Source: Helianthus annuus (taxonomy: Eukaryota; Streptophyta; Magnoliopsida; Asterales; Asteraceae). Taken from it: a stretch of 64,000 bases of DNA. How positions within the stretch are numbered: position 1 is the stretch's first letter; each line of letters opens with the position of its first letter. Shown here in pieces: positions 13,401 through 22,727 of the stretch. A program made the position numbers and the translations under genes. The DNA lies in contig NC_035449.2 in the NCBI RefSeq assembly GCF_002127325.2, forward strand, positions 83,733,657 through 83,797,656. The letters are read 5' to 3'. The notes below the pieces were generated by a model. The model had not been told where the DNA came from. It was given only the letters and a program-made list of their open reading frames with translations, and did not search any database.

Positions 13401-13619
13401 TTCCACTTTGACAACCTTAGTCCCTCATGTTCTTTCTTGTTTATTTGACCCCCCATAGTTTTCCACTCTTAAATAATAGCCAACTTTATCTAACCAAGTT
13501 AGATTACTTGGTTATTAGTAAAATATGCCACTTAGCCAATAAATCTTACTTACTTATTCCTACCTAATAAAATTTCCAAATAAAATATTTGGACCCGAGT
13601 TTTGGGGCGTTACATATAT
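10480..13619 (-). mobile_element. Solo LTR, 3130 bp, with TSD tatat
   Basis: The LTR spans 10485-13614, with plus-strand ends TGTAAGATCC and GGGGCGTTACA. Five-base duplications tatat lie at 10480-10484 and 13615-13619. The minus-strand start TGTAACGCCCC resembles the usual beginning of gypsy LTRs in this window, so I orient it minus. There is no primer-binding site, purine tract or coding remnant, as expected after recombination between two LTRs. It contains the 39-bp minisatellite. Confidence 0.85.
11252..11592. repeat. Minisatellite, 39-bp unit, nine copies
   Basis: Units start at 11252, 11291, 11330, 11369, 11408, 11447 (shortened to 29 bp), 11476, 11515 and 11554. Each begins GATGAACATTCAGCAACA and ends CATTCCATTAACAC, with a few substitutions. 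Because 39 is divisible by 3, both strands show open frames that are repeat artefacts, not genes. Confidence 0.93.
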
Positions 13620-14928
13620 CATGTATACTTTTGTACTGCTTGCTTGGGTAATCTAAAAAGCAAAGGTATAAAACATTTTTTTTCTTATTTAGAACATTTA
13701 ACACCTTAACTGAATTAGAAATCTGCCATTTATTTTGTGCAACTCTGATTAACATGAATCTTTTGCACCTCCTTTATAAAACTATAGCTTTTAGTAACAT
13801 ATAAGTGTTGTCACTAATACGTTTGTACGTGTTGGAGTTACACAGGAACATTTCAGGAGCAACCGACGTGGGAGACGTGAGCGTTGTGATCGCGAAATCG
13901 AGGATGTAGACCCAAAAAAATATTGCCATGTTTCAAATCAAATAGATCTAAAACCACAAAAAATGATATTTGTTTCGGTGACACATTTTTATTTAACAAA
14001 TTACCGAAAATTGTAAAAGAGGAAAATAGGAACATTTGAAAAGGAATGATGAATCATTATGTAAATACTTAATTTTTAGGTAATCATAGCAAATACATTT
14101 TTATGTTTACAGAGTATAACAAAGCATAACATGTTTTATTAAGAAAGCGAAAGCAGGTACTGCAAACCCAAGGGGGGACGAAAACCTGGAAACGAAAACA
14201 AATATGGTTCTCTGCCGTTGTAACGTTCAAGGTTCCGCCGCAATGCACGGTGGGATAAAAAGCTAGTTAGGTTAAAATTACAATATGAAAATTGAAATGA
14301 AAACTCACGATGTTTGTTTGTGATAGGCAATTGCTAATGGACCAACACCCCATTGGTTAACCAAGGGATGTTTTAACACCACTTAACATGGGGAGAGAGT
14401 GGTTTGAAAGACATGATAACTTATCATGTCATCTTTAACACCAATGAAGTTAAAGTACACCCAAGCCCTTAAATTATCTTACCAAGTAACGTAGTTAGTC
14501 ATTAATGTAAAATCTCCAAGATGTTCAATTTAAAATGGATAGTTAGAAGTGTTAAGTGTCATGTAGTGAAATAACAAAAAAATAAATAAACAAGACAGTA
14601 TCCAAGACAAAACTGTAACAAAAAATAAACAGATGGATTGATGGACTAAAACCAATATTCTCGGCTAAAACAAAAACGCCAAAACTGTACACAATTCTGT
14701 TAAATTTAGTATATATTTTAAATTTTATTTATTTATGTATTTATTTATAACGTTATTTTTTTAATCAACTTAAGCACTAAACTGCTATGACAGCGTTATT
14801 AGAATATTACTCACGAGTCACGACAAAGGCTACGACTTTTTAAAAGGTTGACATATGAATCAACCAACACAGAAGATTTGAAAAAGTAAAAAACAAATAG
14901 ACATGGCAACTTGGAAACCATATTCCTT
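13620..14928. other. Intergenic and upstream region of the BAHD gene
   Basis: No ORF of interest. The last 150 bp look like a proximal promoter: a W-box core TTGAC (14848-14852), an E-box CATATG (14852-14857) and a MYB/AC-like CAACCAAC (14861-14868). These motifs are short and may be chance matches. Confidence 0.4.
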
Positions 14929-14934
14929 TATAAG
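14929..14934 (+). promoter_or_regulatory. Possible TATA box of the BAHD gene
   Basis: TATAAG lies 43 bp before the ATG. If used, it would give a very short 5' leader of roughly 15 bases. Not verified; the start site could lie elsewhere. Confidence 0.35.
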
Positions 14935-14976
14935 TACCATAAATTTTGGACCTTTTAGAAAGGATAACAAGAAATC

Positions 14977-16359
14977 ATGGCTTCCCTTCCGATCTTGACT
15001 GTTCTTGAAGAGTCCCAACTATCCCCACCAGTGGCAACCGTAGGTGACAGGTTGTTGTCACTGACTTTCTTCGACTTCATGTGGCTAAGGTTACCTCCTA
15101 TTCACCTTCTATTCTTTTATGAACTCTCCAACATCACACAAACTCAATTCACTGAAACAATTATTCCAAATCTGAAGCACTCTTTATCAATCACCCTTCA
15201 ACATTTTTTCCCTTTCGCTGGTAAATTGTTCGTATATCCTACTTCTACTCAAAAGCCCGAAATCCATTATGTTGAAGGTGATTCTATCATGGTTACTTTT
15301 GCAGAATGTAATCTTGATTTCAACGAACTAACTGGAAACCATCCTCGTGACTGTGAGATGTTTTACCATCTAGTACCTCTATTGGGCCAGGCTGATAAAA
15401 CTTCTGATTCCACAAAGATCCCGGTGTTCTCCGTTCAAGTGACACTTTTTCCAAACTCTGGAATCTCTATTGGAATGACTAATCACCATTGCTTGTGTGA
15501 TGCTAGCATGAAGATTATTTTCTTGAAGGCCTGGACATCGATTGCTCGATTTGGTTCCGACAAGTCTTTTCTAGCTAATGGAACTTTGCCATTTTATGGT
15601 AGAGTGGTCAAAAACGCTAAACTAGATGAAAACTATCTGAAGTTTGCGAAAGTTGAGAGTTTTAAAGAAGAGTATCAACCTTGGAAACTATGTGGACCAA
15701 CTGATAAAGTTCGAGCCACTTTTATCTTGCCTTGGTTAGTGCTAAATAGGATGAAAACTTTGGTTTCAACCCAATTACCAACATTAGCATATGTATCATC
15801 TTTTACGGTGGCATGTGCTTATATCTGGAGTTGCATAGCAAACACACGCAAGGAGGAGCTGCAAGTATTTCGTTTCCTCATAGATTGTAGGGCACGTATG
15901 AATCCCGCAATCCCCACTGCCTACTTTGGTAACTGTGTAATTGGAGGGTGTATGGCTACTGAAAACACCACATTGTTAACCGGAAGAGAAGGGTTCGTGA
16001 CTGCTGCAAAGTTGATTGGAGAAAGCGTACATAGGATGTTGACCGATAAAGATGGTGTTGTTAAAGAGATAGAGTCATTCGAGGACTTATCTTCCAATAG
16101 GATTCCAACAACAATCATTGGGGTTTCTGGAACACAAAAGATCAAGTTTTATGACACTGATTTTGGGTGGGGCAAGCCCAAAAAGTTCGAAATAGTTTCT
16201 ATTGATTATAATGGATCGATATCCATGACAGCCTGTAGAGAAAATGATCAAGATATGGAGATTGGTGTTTGCCTTCCAACAACTGAGATGGAATCTTTGA
16301 TTCGTATCTTTGAAAAAGGATTAGAAGCATATATCGATTTTGAGTGTCGTCGTTTGTGA
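14977..16359 (+). CDS. BAHD acyltransferase, anthocyanin/flavonoid malonyltransferase type
   Basis: An intronless 460-residue protein of normal BAHD length. The family transfers an acyl group from a CoA thioester, in this clade usually malonyl-CoA, to a hydroxyl of a glycosylated flavonoid or anthocyanin, in the cytosol. The catalytic HXXXD motif is intact as H171-CLC-D175, the structural DFGWG is at 395-399, and YFGNC (316-320) marks the anthocyanin-acyltransferase clade. The opening MASLPILTVLEESQLSPP resembles Asteraceae anthocyanidin 3-glucoside malonyltransferases. The start is the first in-frame ATG, in good context (A at -3, G at +4). No disabling change is visible. The acceptor and the exact acyl donor cannot be read from sequence. 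A LINE sits about 250 bp beyond the stop. Confidence 0.92.
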   Translation: MASLPILTVLEESQLSPPVATVGDRLLSLTFFDFMWLRLPPIHLLFFYELSNITQTQFTETIIPNLKHSLSITLQHFFPFAGKLFVYPTSTQKPEIHYVEGDSIMVTFAECNLDFNELTGNHPRDCEMFYHLVPLLGQADKTSDSTKIPVFSVQVTLFPNSGISIGMTNHHCLCDASMKIIFLKAWTSIARFGSDKSFLANGTLPFYGRVVKNAKLDENYLKFAKVESFKEEYQPWKLCGPTDKVRATFILPWLVLNRMKTLVSTQLPTLAYVSSFTVACAYIWSCIANTRKEELQVFRFLIDCRARMNPAIPTAYFGNCVIGGCMATENTTLLTGREGFVTAAKLIGESVHRMLTDKDGVVKEIESFEDLSSNRIPTTIIGVSGTQKIKFYDTDFGWGKPKKFEIVSIDYNGSISMTACRENDQDMEIGVCLPTTEMESLIRIFEKGLEAYIDFECRRL

Positions 16360-16608
16360 ATACTATAACTTCAACTTGCTTATCTCTCCATTTCTTGTTT
16401 CTTTTCAATGAGTGACTTGGGCCTTTGGTAATTGTGTAATATCTCAATATATGATTATATGGTTTTTGTTTTAAGTTTATGTATGTCATCACTATTAACT
16501 TTCGATAGTGGTATATTAAACTACTGCAATTTGGATTTAGATAACTTTTACTTTAATGACACACACACTCCATGACGTATTAAATTATACTACTGCAATT
16601 TGGATCCG
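16360..16608. repeat. 3' flank of the BAHD gene with a degenerate AT-rich repeat
   Basis: Related segments containing TATTAAA..TACTGCAATTTGGA and ACTTTAATGA recur here (near 16512-16560 and 16580-16608) and again right of the LINE (19214-19330). The LINE therefore landed inside a small degenerate tandem repeat. I could not identify a clear polyadenylation signal. Confidence 0.45.
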
Positions 16609-19214
16609 TTAACATTGGTTTTTTTTTTTTTTTTTTTTGAATAAAGGCGGAATTTTATAAAAACCTTAAGCAAGATGCTCAAGCAAAGTACAAACAATGA
16701 AAAATAGAATGACAGAGAAACAGAAAAGAATACAGACAATTACATTAGAAACTGAAATTTCTCCAGTTCTCCCATGATATATCCGACGACCCTGCCCGAT
16801 TTTTTACCCAAGTGTATGAGATGGCCTTAATATCACTGATTAGTTTTACGATATCAGGAGGTTTACTTTTGAAGATAACTGCATTCCTCATCAGCCAGAT
16901 GTTCTAGCAGGTTGCAGCCGCCACTGTGTACACCGCCCGATTCAGTTTTTTTCCACCTTTGTAAGAACCGATGAACTCTAGCAATTGTACCACACTTAGA
17001 ATATAACGCGGTAAGGGGATTTTCATCCATTGAAAGATCAAGATCCAAGTTTGTTGAGCCATATCACAGGTAATGAGAAGATGACTTACTGATTCCAGCG
17101 ATTCATTGCAGAGAACACAATTTGAGGAGTTGAGATGTAGGCGTCGAATTTGGAGTGCTTCTTTTGTTGCAATACGGTCCAAGACTACCCTCCAGAGGAA
17201 ACAGTTGACTTTTTTTGGTATCCAGTGGAGCCAATTAAGCACCTTTGTTTCATTGATTAAGTTTATTTCATCCAGTTCAGCACGGACAATACTAACTTGG
17301 AACTTCACCTTTTCTTCACCCAACTTCCACAGCCAACCGTCTGATCTAGCACTAATTATGACATTCTTCACGCATACTAAACAATCCGCCCATTCGTTCT
17401 TCAGTTCTTCGTTTGACAGAACATTTCTACTACCCCAGAACCATTCGGCTCTACCTTGTATCATATTATAACGGTCTGATACGCTGCAACGTTTATTACT
17501 TTCTAGTTCAAACAGATTCGGGAATAATTCACATAACGGTCTACTTCCCGCCCACGGGTCTAGCCAAAAACAAGTTTTATCTCCACTTCCCAGGTCTACA
17601 ACCATTTTTTCACGCACAATTATCGGCTGAATTTCATTACTACGTCCCATTTTTACTATTGACTTCCACACACCTCCTATAGAATTTTTTAGCGGAATGG
17701 ACGATTGACATCTTGGTCCACCGTGTATGGCCGTAATCACCCTTGCCCACAACGAAGATAACTCATTTTTGTATCTCACACTCCATTTAATCATGAGGGC
17801 TTTGTTTGTTGAAGCTAAGCTACCTATACCCAATCCCCCTTTGTTTTTTGGAGCTACGACTTTGAACCAAGGAACCCAACTCACTTTGCTTTTTTCCATA
17901 CACCCACCCCACAAGAATTTCCTTCGAATTTTTTCCAACTGTTTTAATACTTGAATCGGTGCACAGAAAAGCGAAAGAAAGTATGAGGGTAGGTTACCTA
18001 AAACCGCTTCAATTAATGTCACCCTTCCACCAAAAGATAAAGTACGAGCCTTCCATAATGTGAGCTTCTCCTCAAATCTTTAGGTCTCCAATTTTTAACC
18101 AAATTCATATTTGCACCGACCGGAAGGCCTAAGTAAGTGAAGGGGAACGTACCCGTTTTACATTGTAAAATAGCCGCCTTTTGCGTAATGACTTCATTTG
18201 ATACACCCACACCGAACAATTGACTTTTTGAGAAGTTCACCTTTAAACCCGATGACAAATGAAAACATCTTAACAATCTCGAAAGATTTTGAAGGTTTGA
18301 ATCAGACCACTCCCCAACAAATAAAACATCATCCGCGTATAGTAGATGAGATATAAGCGGACCTTCATTTGGAGTTTTACAACCCTTGAATAAACCATTT
18401 GTGTTGGCCGTGACCGTAGCAACATGTAGTGCTTCCATTGCAAGGATGAACAGTAAAGGTGATAAAGGATCCCCTTGACGAACCCCACGCTCAATGACGA
18501 ATTCTTCTGAAGGTGAACCATTTACCAGAACTGAGGTTCTTGAGGAAGATAGAATACCCGACACCCATTTCCGCCATAAAGCGGGAAATCCCATTTGTGA
18601 AAGCGTTGACTCCAGGAACTTCCAACTAATAGAGTCAAAAGCTTTTTCGAAATCAACTTTGAACAACATCATTTTATTCCTCGACTTCTTGCACCAAGAG
18701 ATTAGCTCGTTAATTATGAGAGGGCCCTCCAAAATGCTTCTCCCTTCAATATAAGCCGTTTGAATATCGCTGATTAAATAACCCATCACTTTCTTCAATC
18801 TCTTAGCCAGGATTTTGGAAACTAGCTTTGAGATACACCCGATGAGATTAATAGGCCGAAATTCCTTAATAAATTGAGGGTTGGACGACTTAGGCACTAG
18901 AGTGATAAAACTTGAATTGCAACCACGACTTAATTTACCGTGAACATAAAAATGATCAAGTAAGTTAACAAAATCAGCCTCCATGATGTCCCAGAAGTGC
19001 CTAATGAAGCTGAATGTAAAGCCGTCTGGACCCGGAGTCTTGTCACCCCCACAATCCCATACTGCCTCCTTGATTTCTTCTTTAGAAAATCGTTTCACTA
19101 ACATCGCTGATTGATCTAAGGATAAGACCTTAAAACCGTTATTAGTGAAACATGGCCTACTATGGTTTTCTTCCTTAAACATGGCCTACTGTGGTTTTCT
19201 TCCTTAACATTGGT
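16609..19214 (-). mobile_element. 5'-truncated L1-type LINE with poly(A) tail and 11-bp TSD
   Basis: The duplications TTAACATTGGT lie at 16609-16619 and 19204-19214. The element itself (about 16620-19203) reads on the minus strand. Its 3' end is the T-run at about 16620-16639 (a poly(A) tail on the minus strand). It lacks ORF1 and the endonuclease and begins inside the RT domain, as expected from incomplete target-primed reverse transcription. At its 5' edge a 28-bp piece beginning CATGGCCTACT is present twice in tandem (19151 and 19180), overlapping the right junction. Confidence 0.93.
16904..19182 (-). pseudogene. LINE ORF2 remnant: reverse transcriptase plus C-terminal zinc-binding region
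   Basis: The upstream half (minus strand 19182-18019) has the non-LTR RT blocks in order: KTPGPDGFTFSF, FRPINLIGCISKL, KVDFEKAFDSISW, RGVRQGDPLSPLLF, the catalytic YADD (18328-18339) and YLGLPVG. Near 18075-18090 the frame shifts, so it ends early. The second frame carries on (KARTLSFGGRVTLIEAV) through 16904. Near 17100 it has the zf-RVT-like motif CVLCNESLESVSHLLITC, typical of plant L1 C-termini. Endonuclease and ORF1 are absent. One small indel plus truncation make it non-functional, although the RT active site itself survives. Confidence 0.9.
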
Positions 19215-20561
19215 ACTTTAATGATTTGCACATTCCACATGGATTTATTTAGATAACCATTGACAAACTTTAATGATTTACACAATCGATAATATTTTAA
19301 ATTAAACTACTAGTCTACTACTACTTGGATTTAGAAAGAGTTAAGTGTCATTTATGTTTGATAGGCAAAACATGGTTACAGGTTCTAGTTTTGGATAAAT
19401 GCGACTAAATGCGCAAAAACAAGGCTTCTCGCAAACTATTTTTTGTTTTCTTTGTTGACGATAAAGATAAAAAACTGTTTACTGTAATTTTGTTGAGGAT
19501 TTTAATATTTGGAATTTACGGTTTCTGGTTAGTTGAAGATACTTTTGACATTTAGGAACTGCTTGATATTTTGACACTTAAACTTTAATGGATATAGTGT
19601 GGATAGTTGCATCAAGATTGGTTTTTAAGTTTAATATAGGTTTGAACTGGTAGGTTGCATTTTGCTGATATTGTTGATCAAGTCCATGTGGGAGACTTTA
19701 ACCCTTTTTCAAAACAAAACAACAAAAAGACGTAGTAAAGGTTTTACAAACCTTTTATTGGCTTATCATTAAGTACTTGATTTCTGTTTAAATTTAATCC
19801 AATCATTTGGATAAATTAGTGGTTACAGTTAAAATTCTCATTTCCAACTCTTTCAAGACTTCTGTAACATATTCTGTCATACAGTGACTTGTTGCTCACA
19901 ATGTGTTACATGTTACATGTCTCAGACTGGACCAAGACTGTTTGTACAAAAGTTTTCCAAACTGAAGACCTGAGGGGTGAGGTCTTGGGGCTTTCTAGTC
20001 TGGACCACTTGTGTTGAGGCTTCGTTTTTTTCTAAATAAAAAAGAAGTTAGCCAACACTGAGAATCTCCGCGACTCGATACTAGGTAGCCAGGATTGACC
20101 TTTTACCTTAAATGGTTCTGTTAGAAAGAATCAAAGATAAGCTCATCTCAGCTTGCATTGACCAATGTGCCATCAGATATACTATATAGTTGTGTCTTGA
20201 AGTTCATATCTCTCTGGTTTTTATGTAGTATAATTATATTTGTTTTCACATGCCATCAGGTATATACCTCATGGCCTAATAGTTCAGACGATATATGTAA
20301 CTTACTAAAAATACAATTCAATTAAATTAAAAGAAGAATTAAAAATATTACATTGTTTTAACTAAAAAACCCAACTCTCCTCGCCCCCCCCCCCCCCTCT
20401 TCAATTTAAGCCCCTCCCATCTCATATTCTTCTCCGGCCACCGACAACAGCCTATATGCACCATCTACTTATCAACGAGCTCACGGACATATGGATTTGT
20501 TACCTTAAATTATGAAACTGCCAGTTTAAAGAAATCGGGATTAGGATGATAATCCGCATCC
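19215..20561. other. Intergenic stretch, no feature recognised
   Basis: AT-rich non-coding DNA with a 14-16 base C-run near 20385. I see no supported gene or element ends here. Confidence 0.5.
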
Positions 20562-20566
20562 AAAAT

Positions 20567-20928
20567 TGTTAGTCAGAATATAAACTTTATTATTTAGTTT
20601 ATGTAATAATTAAGTTACAATTATTATGTATTATGTATGGGTCAAGTTATGTGCGGATCAAGAACCGGAGCGGGTATTTCAAACTGTCCTTAGGCAGTTT
20701 ACCGCCAAATTTACCTCCACATATTATGTATATATATGGCCTGACCGGTAATCCAGTCCGGTATCAAGACATTTTCCCTCTAAATCTGAAAGTGTCCATT
20801 TTATATTCACTATCGTTCATTCTTTCTTGTTCTGCACATTTGTTAATCATGTCTGCAAATTATGTATTCTCTTCCGCTGCAAATGGTAATACATATGCAA
20901 ATTATGATAATGTCTCGGGCCTCCAACA
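20567..20928 (+). repeat. 5' LTR of the ARID element
   Basis: It starts TGTTAGTCAG and ends CCTCCAACA. It contains a TATA run (20729-20737). The first ATG downstream of a TATA-directed start (20849) is in frame with the internal ORF, so the coding region probably begins inside this LTR. Confidence 0.92.
20729..20737 (+). promoter_or_regulatory. TATA box in the ARID-element LTR
   Basis: TATATATAT. Transcription would be expected to begin about 30 bp downstream (around 20760), ahead of the ATG at 20849. The same motif recurs in the right LTR near 22523-22531. Confidence 0.5.
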
Positions 20929-22342
20929 TAGTGGTATCAGAGCCACATCAAGAATTCCTGCAGAAATTAGAGTATCTTCTTCTACACTACCATGCCAACA
21001 CTGCGAAGATGAACAGCATGAAGGGGTGAAACACAAACGAAGGGTGAAGTTATGCTTCTATTGTCATCGGCCAGGACATCTGATTTACTCGTGTAAATCA
21101 AAAGAAAATGACGAAGCAACCCAATTGGTTAATCAAGCGATTAACGCCGGAATCCAAACACAAAGGATGGATGCAGGAGATCGGGGCGAAATGATCGTTA
21201 CTGGCACGGATGGTGGCCAGTGGAATGACATATGGTATGTCAGTTACTCGTTCTCTCATCACTACGCCGGTAATATAAATGTTTTTAAAAGGATAAAACA
21301 TTTAATTGGTGTTGATACAAAGACCGGTGAAAATGATTTCTTGTTCATCCGGGGTATAGGAAATGTGGATATTAAATCCAACAACGAAACTGTAAGAATA
21401 CAAAGTGTTCTGTATACTCCCGAATTGAACAGAAATGTTTTAAGCATGAATCAACTAACTCTACAAGGTTTTACCATCAAGAAAAGTGGTGATACTTGTA
21501 GAATTTACCCAATGTTTTGTCCACCCGTGTTAAATACCATAAGTGATGTTACTGGTCTGACCAAAGAAGAAGAATTGGGGATGAAAGAAAGACAGAAAGT
21601 TTTAAATCTGAACGATATGAATGAAAAATACAAACAAGATTACTTGAATTCATATTTCGAAGAATTAAATGTATCGAATGAACAAGAGTTTGATTGGAGT
21701 CGGATGATCATAAGGGCACTAGAATTCAAAGAATTCTCCGACTGTCAAGCCTTGTTAGATATGATTGACGATAGAGATTTCGTGTTTAAGTACAAACACG
21801 ATCTGGAAGTGAAGTTTGAAACTATGGTGGGTTGGTTCCTAAAAGAAAAAATGGAAATAACTACGCGAATAATACCCCCACAGTTGGATGACGGAAGAAA
21901 GATAAATCTACTCGATTTGTATGTTATGGTAGAAAAGGATGGAGGCTATCAAAGCGTCACACTTGACAATTTGTGGCCGGCCATAGCGAAGGATCTTGGT
22001 TTCGAATATCAAGATGGAGATTTTATTAGAATCATCTATGCAATGTACTTAGATGTTCTTGTATTTTATTACAAGTTCAAATCGGTACAAAAGAAGGCAC
22101 AAGACAAAGAAATGTTGGAACAAGAAGGAACTCCCATGGCTGCAAACGAAAGAACAAGAAGAAGCAAAAGTGCGGAAGCCGAATCTTCACGAAATGACAA
22201 AGAAACAGAGCATTATGCTTTGTTTACAAGAAACAGTCTAGACGGATCGTGGATTCTTCACAAGAAACGACGCCGATTCAATTTCAGTGAAGCTCGAAAA
22301 GCGGTCGATGAAGCCAACAAGAGCGTTATGATGCAACTATAA
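20849..22342 (+). CDS. CCHC zinc-knuckle / degenerate copia protease / ARID-domain fusion protein
   Basis: The frame is open from 20633 (569 codons). I place the start at 20849 (MSANYVFSS, 497 residues) because it is the first ATG after the LTR TATA box; 20633 and 20726 are alternatives. In 569-residue numbering, a CX2CX4HX4C knuckle lies at 141-154 (CFYCHRPGHLIYSC). A copia-type protease region follows at 200-290, where the catalytic DSGAS has become SYSFS (204-208), so it cannot cleave. The stretch VLYTPELNRNVLSMNQL still matches the copia pattern. Residues 310-410 are helical and unassigned. An ARID/BRIGHT-like domain occupies about 423-488 (LLDLYVMVEKDGGYQSVTLDNLWPAIA). The tail is basic (KKRRRF near 544-549). 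RNA binding through the knuckle and AT-rich DNA binding through ARID are family expectations, not shown here. Confidence 0.85.
   Translation: MSANYVFSSAANGNTYANYDNVSGLQHSGIRATSRIPAEIRVSSSTLPCQHCEDEQHEGVKHKRRVKLCFYCHRPGHLIYSCKSKENDEATQLVNQAINAGIQTQRMDAGDRGEMIVTGTDGGQWNDIWYVSYSFSHHYAGNINVFKRIKHLIGVDTKTGENDFLFIRGIGNVDIKSNNETVRIQSVLYTPELNRNVLSMNQLTLQGFTIKKSGDTCRIYPMFCPPVLNTISDVTGLTKEEELGMKERQKVLNLNDMNEKYKQDYLNSYFEELNVSNEQEFDWSRMIIRALEFKEFSDCQALLDMIDDRDFVFKYKHDLEVKFETMVGWFLKEKMEITTRIIPPQLDDGRKINLLDLYVMVEKDGGYQSVTLDNLWPAIAKDLGFEYQDGDFIRIIYAMYLDVLVFYYKFKSVQKKAQDKEMLEQEGTPMAANERTRRSKSAEAESSRNDKETEHYALFTRNSLDGSWILHKKRRRFNFSEARKAVDEANKSVMMQL
20932..20945 (+). other. Primer-binding site, tRNA-iMet, of the ARID element
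   Basis: TGGTATCAGAGCCA, three bases after the 5' LTR. It lies inside the open reading frame and is read as SGIRA. Confidence 0.92.
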
Positions 22343-22350
22343 TCAAGTTT

Positions 22351-22359
22351 ACGGGAGGG
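22351..22359 (+). other. Polypurine tract of the ARID element
   Basis: ACGGGAGGG immediately before the right LTR start TGTTAG and 8 bases after the ORF stop. Confidence 0.85.
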
Positions 22360-22722
22360 TGTTAGTCAGAATATAAACTTTATTATTTAGTTTATGTAAT
22401 AATTAAGTTACAATTATTATGTATTATGTATGGGTCAAGTTATGTGCGGATCAAGAACCGGAGCGGGTATTTCAAACTGTCCTTAGGCAGTTTACCGCCA
22501 AAATTAACCGCCACATATTATGTATATATATGGCCTGACCGGTAATCCAGTCCGGTATCAAGACATTTTCCCTCTAAATCTGAAAGTGTCCATTTTATAT
22601 TCACTATCGTTCATTCTTTCTTGTTCTGCACATTTGTTAATCATGTCTGCAAATTATGTATTCTCTTCCGCTGCAAATGGTAATACATATGCAAATTATG
22701 ATGATGTCTCGGGCCTCCAACA
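22360..22722 (+). repeat. 3' LTR of the ARID element
   Basis: Nearly identical to 20567-20928. Differences cluster near 22499-22512, plus one A/G change near 22702. It is followed by the TSD aaaat. Confidence 0.92.
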
Positions 22723-22727
22723 AAAAT

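Larger units (their letters stand above)
20562..22727 (+). mobile_element. Compact LTR retroelement carrying a copia-gag/protease-ARID fusion gene
   Basis: Direct LTRs 20567-20928 (362 bp) and 22360-22722 (363 bp), ends TGTTAGTC and CCTCCAACA, flanked by 5-bp TSDs aaaat (20562-20566 and 22723-22727). Primer-binding site TGGTATCAGAGCCA at 20932-20945 and purine tract ACGGGAGGG at 22351-22359. The whole inside is one open reading frame; RT, RNase H and integrase are absent, so it must move with borrowed enzymes. The LTRs differ by only about four or five positions, so the insertion is young. Its knuckle and protease-like regions resemble Ty1/copia, and its ARID domain looks host-derived. Confidence 0.93.
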
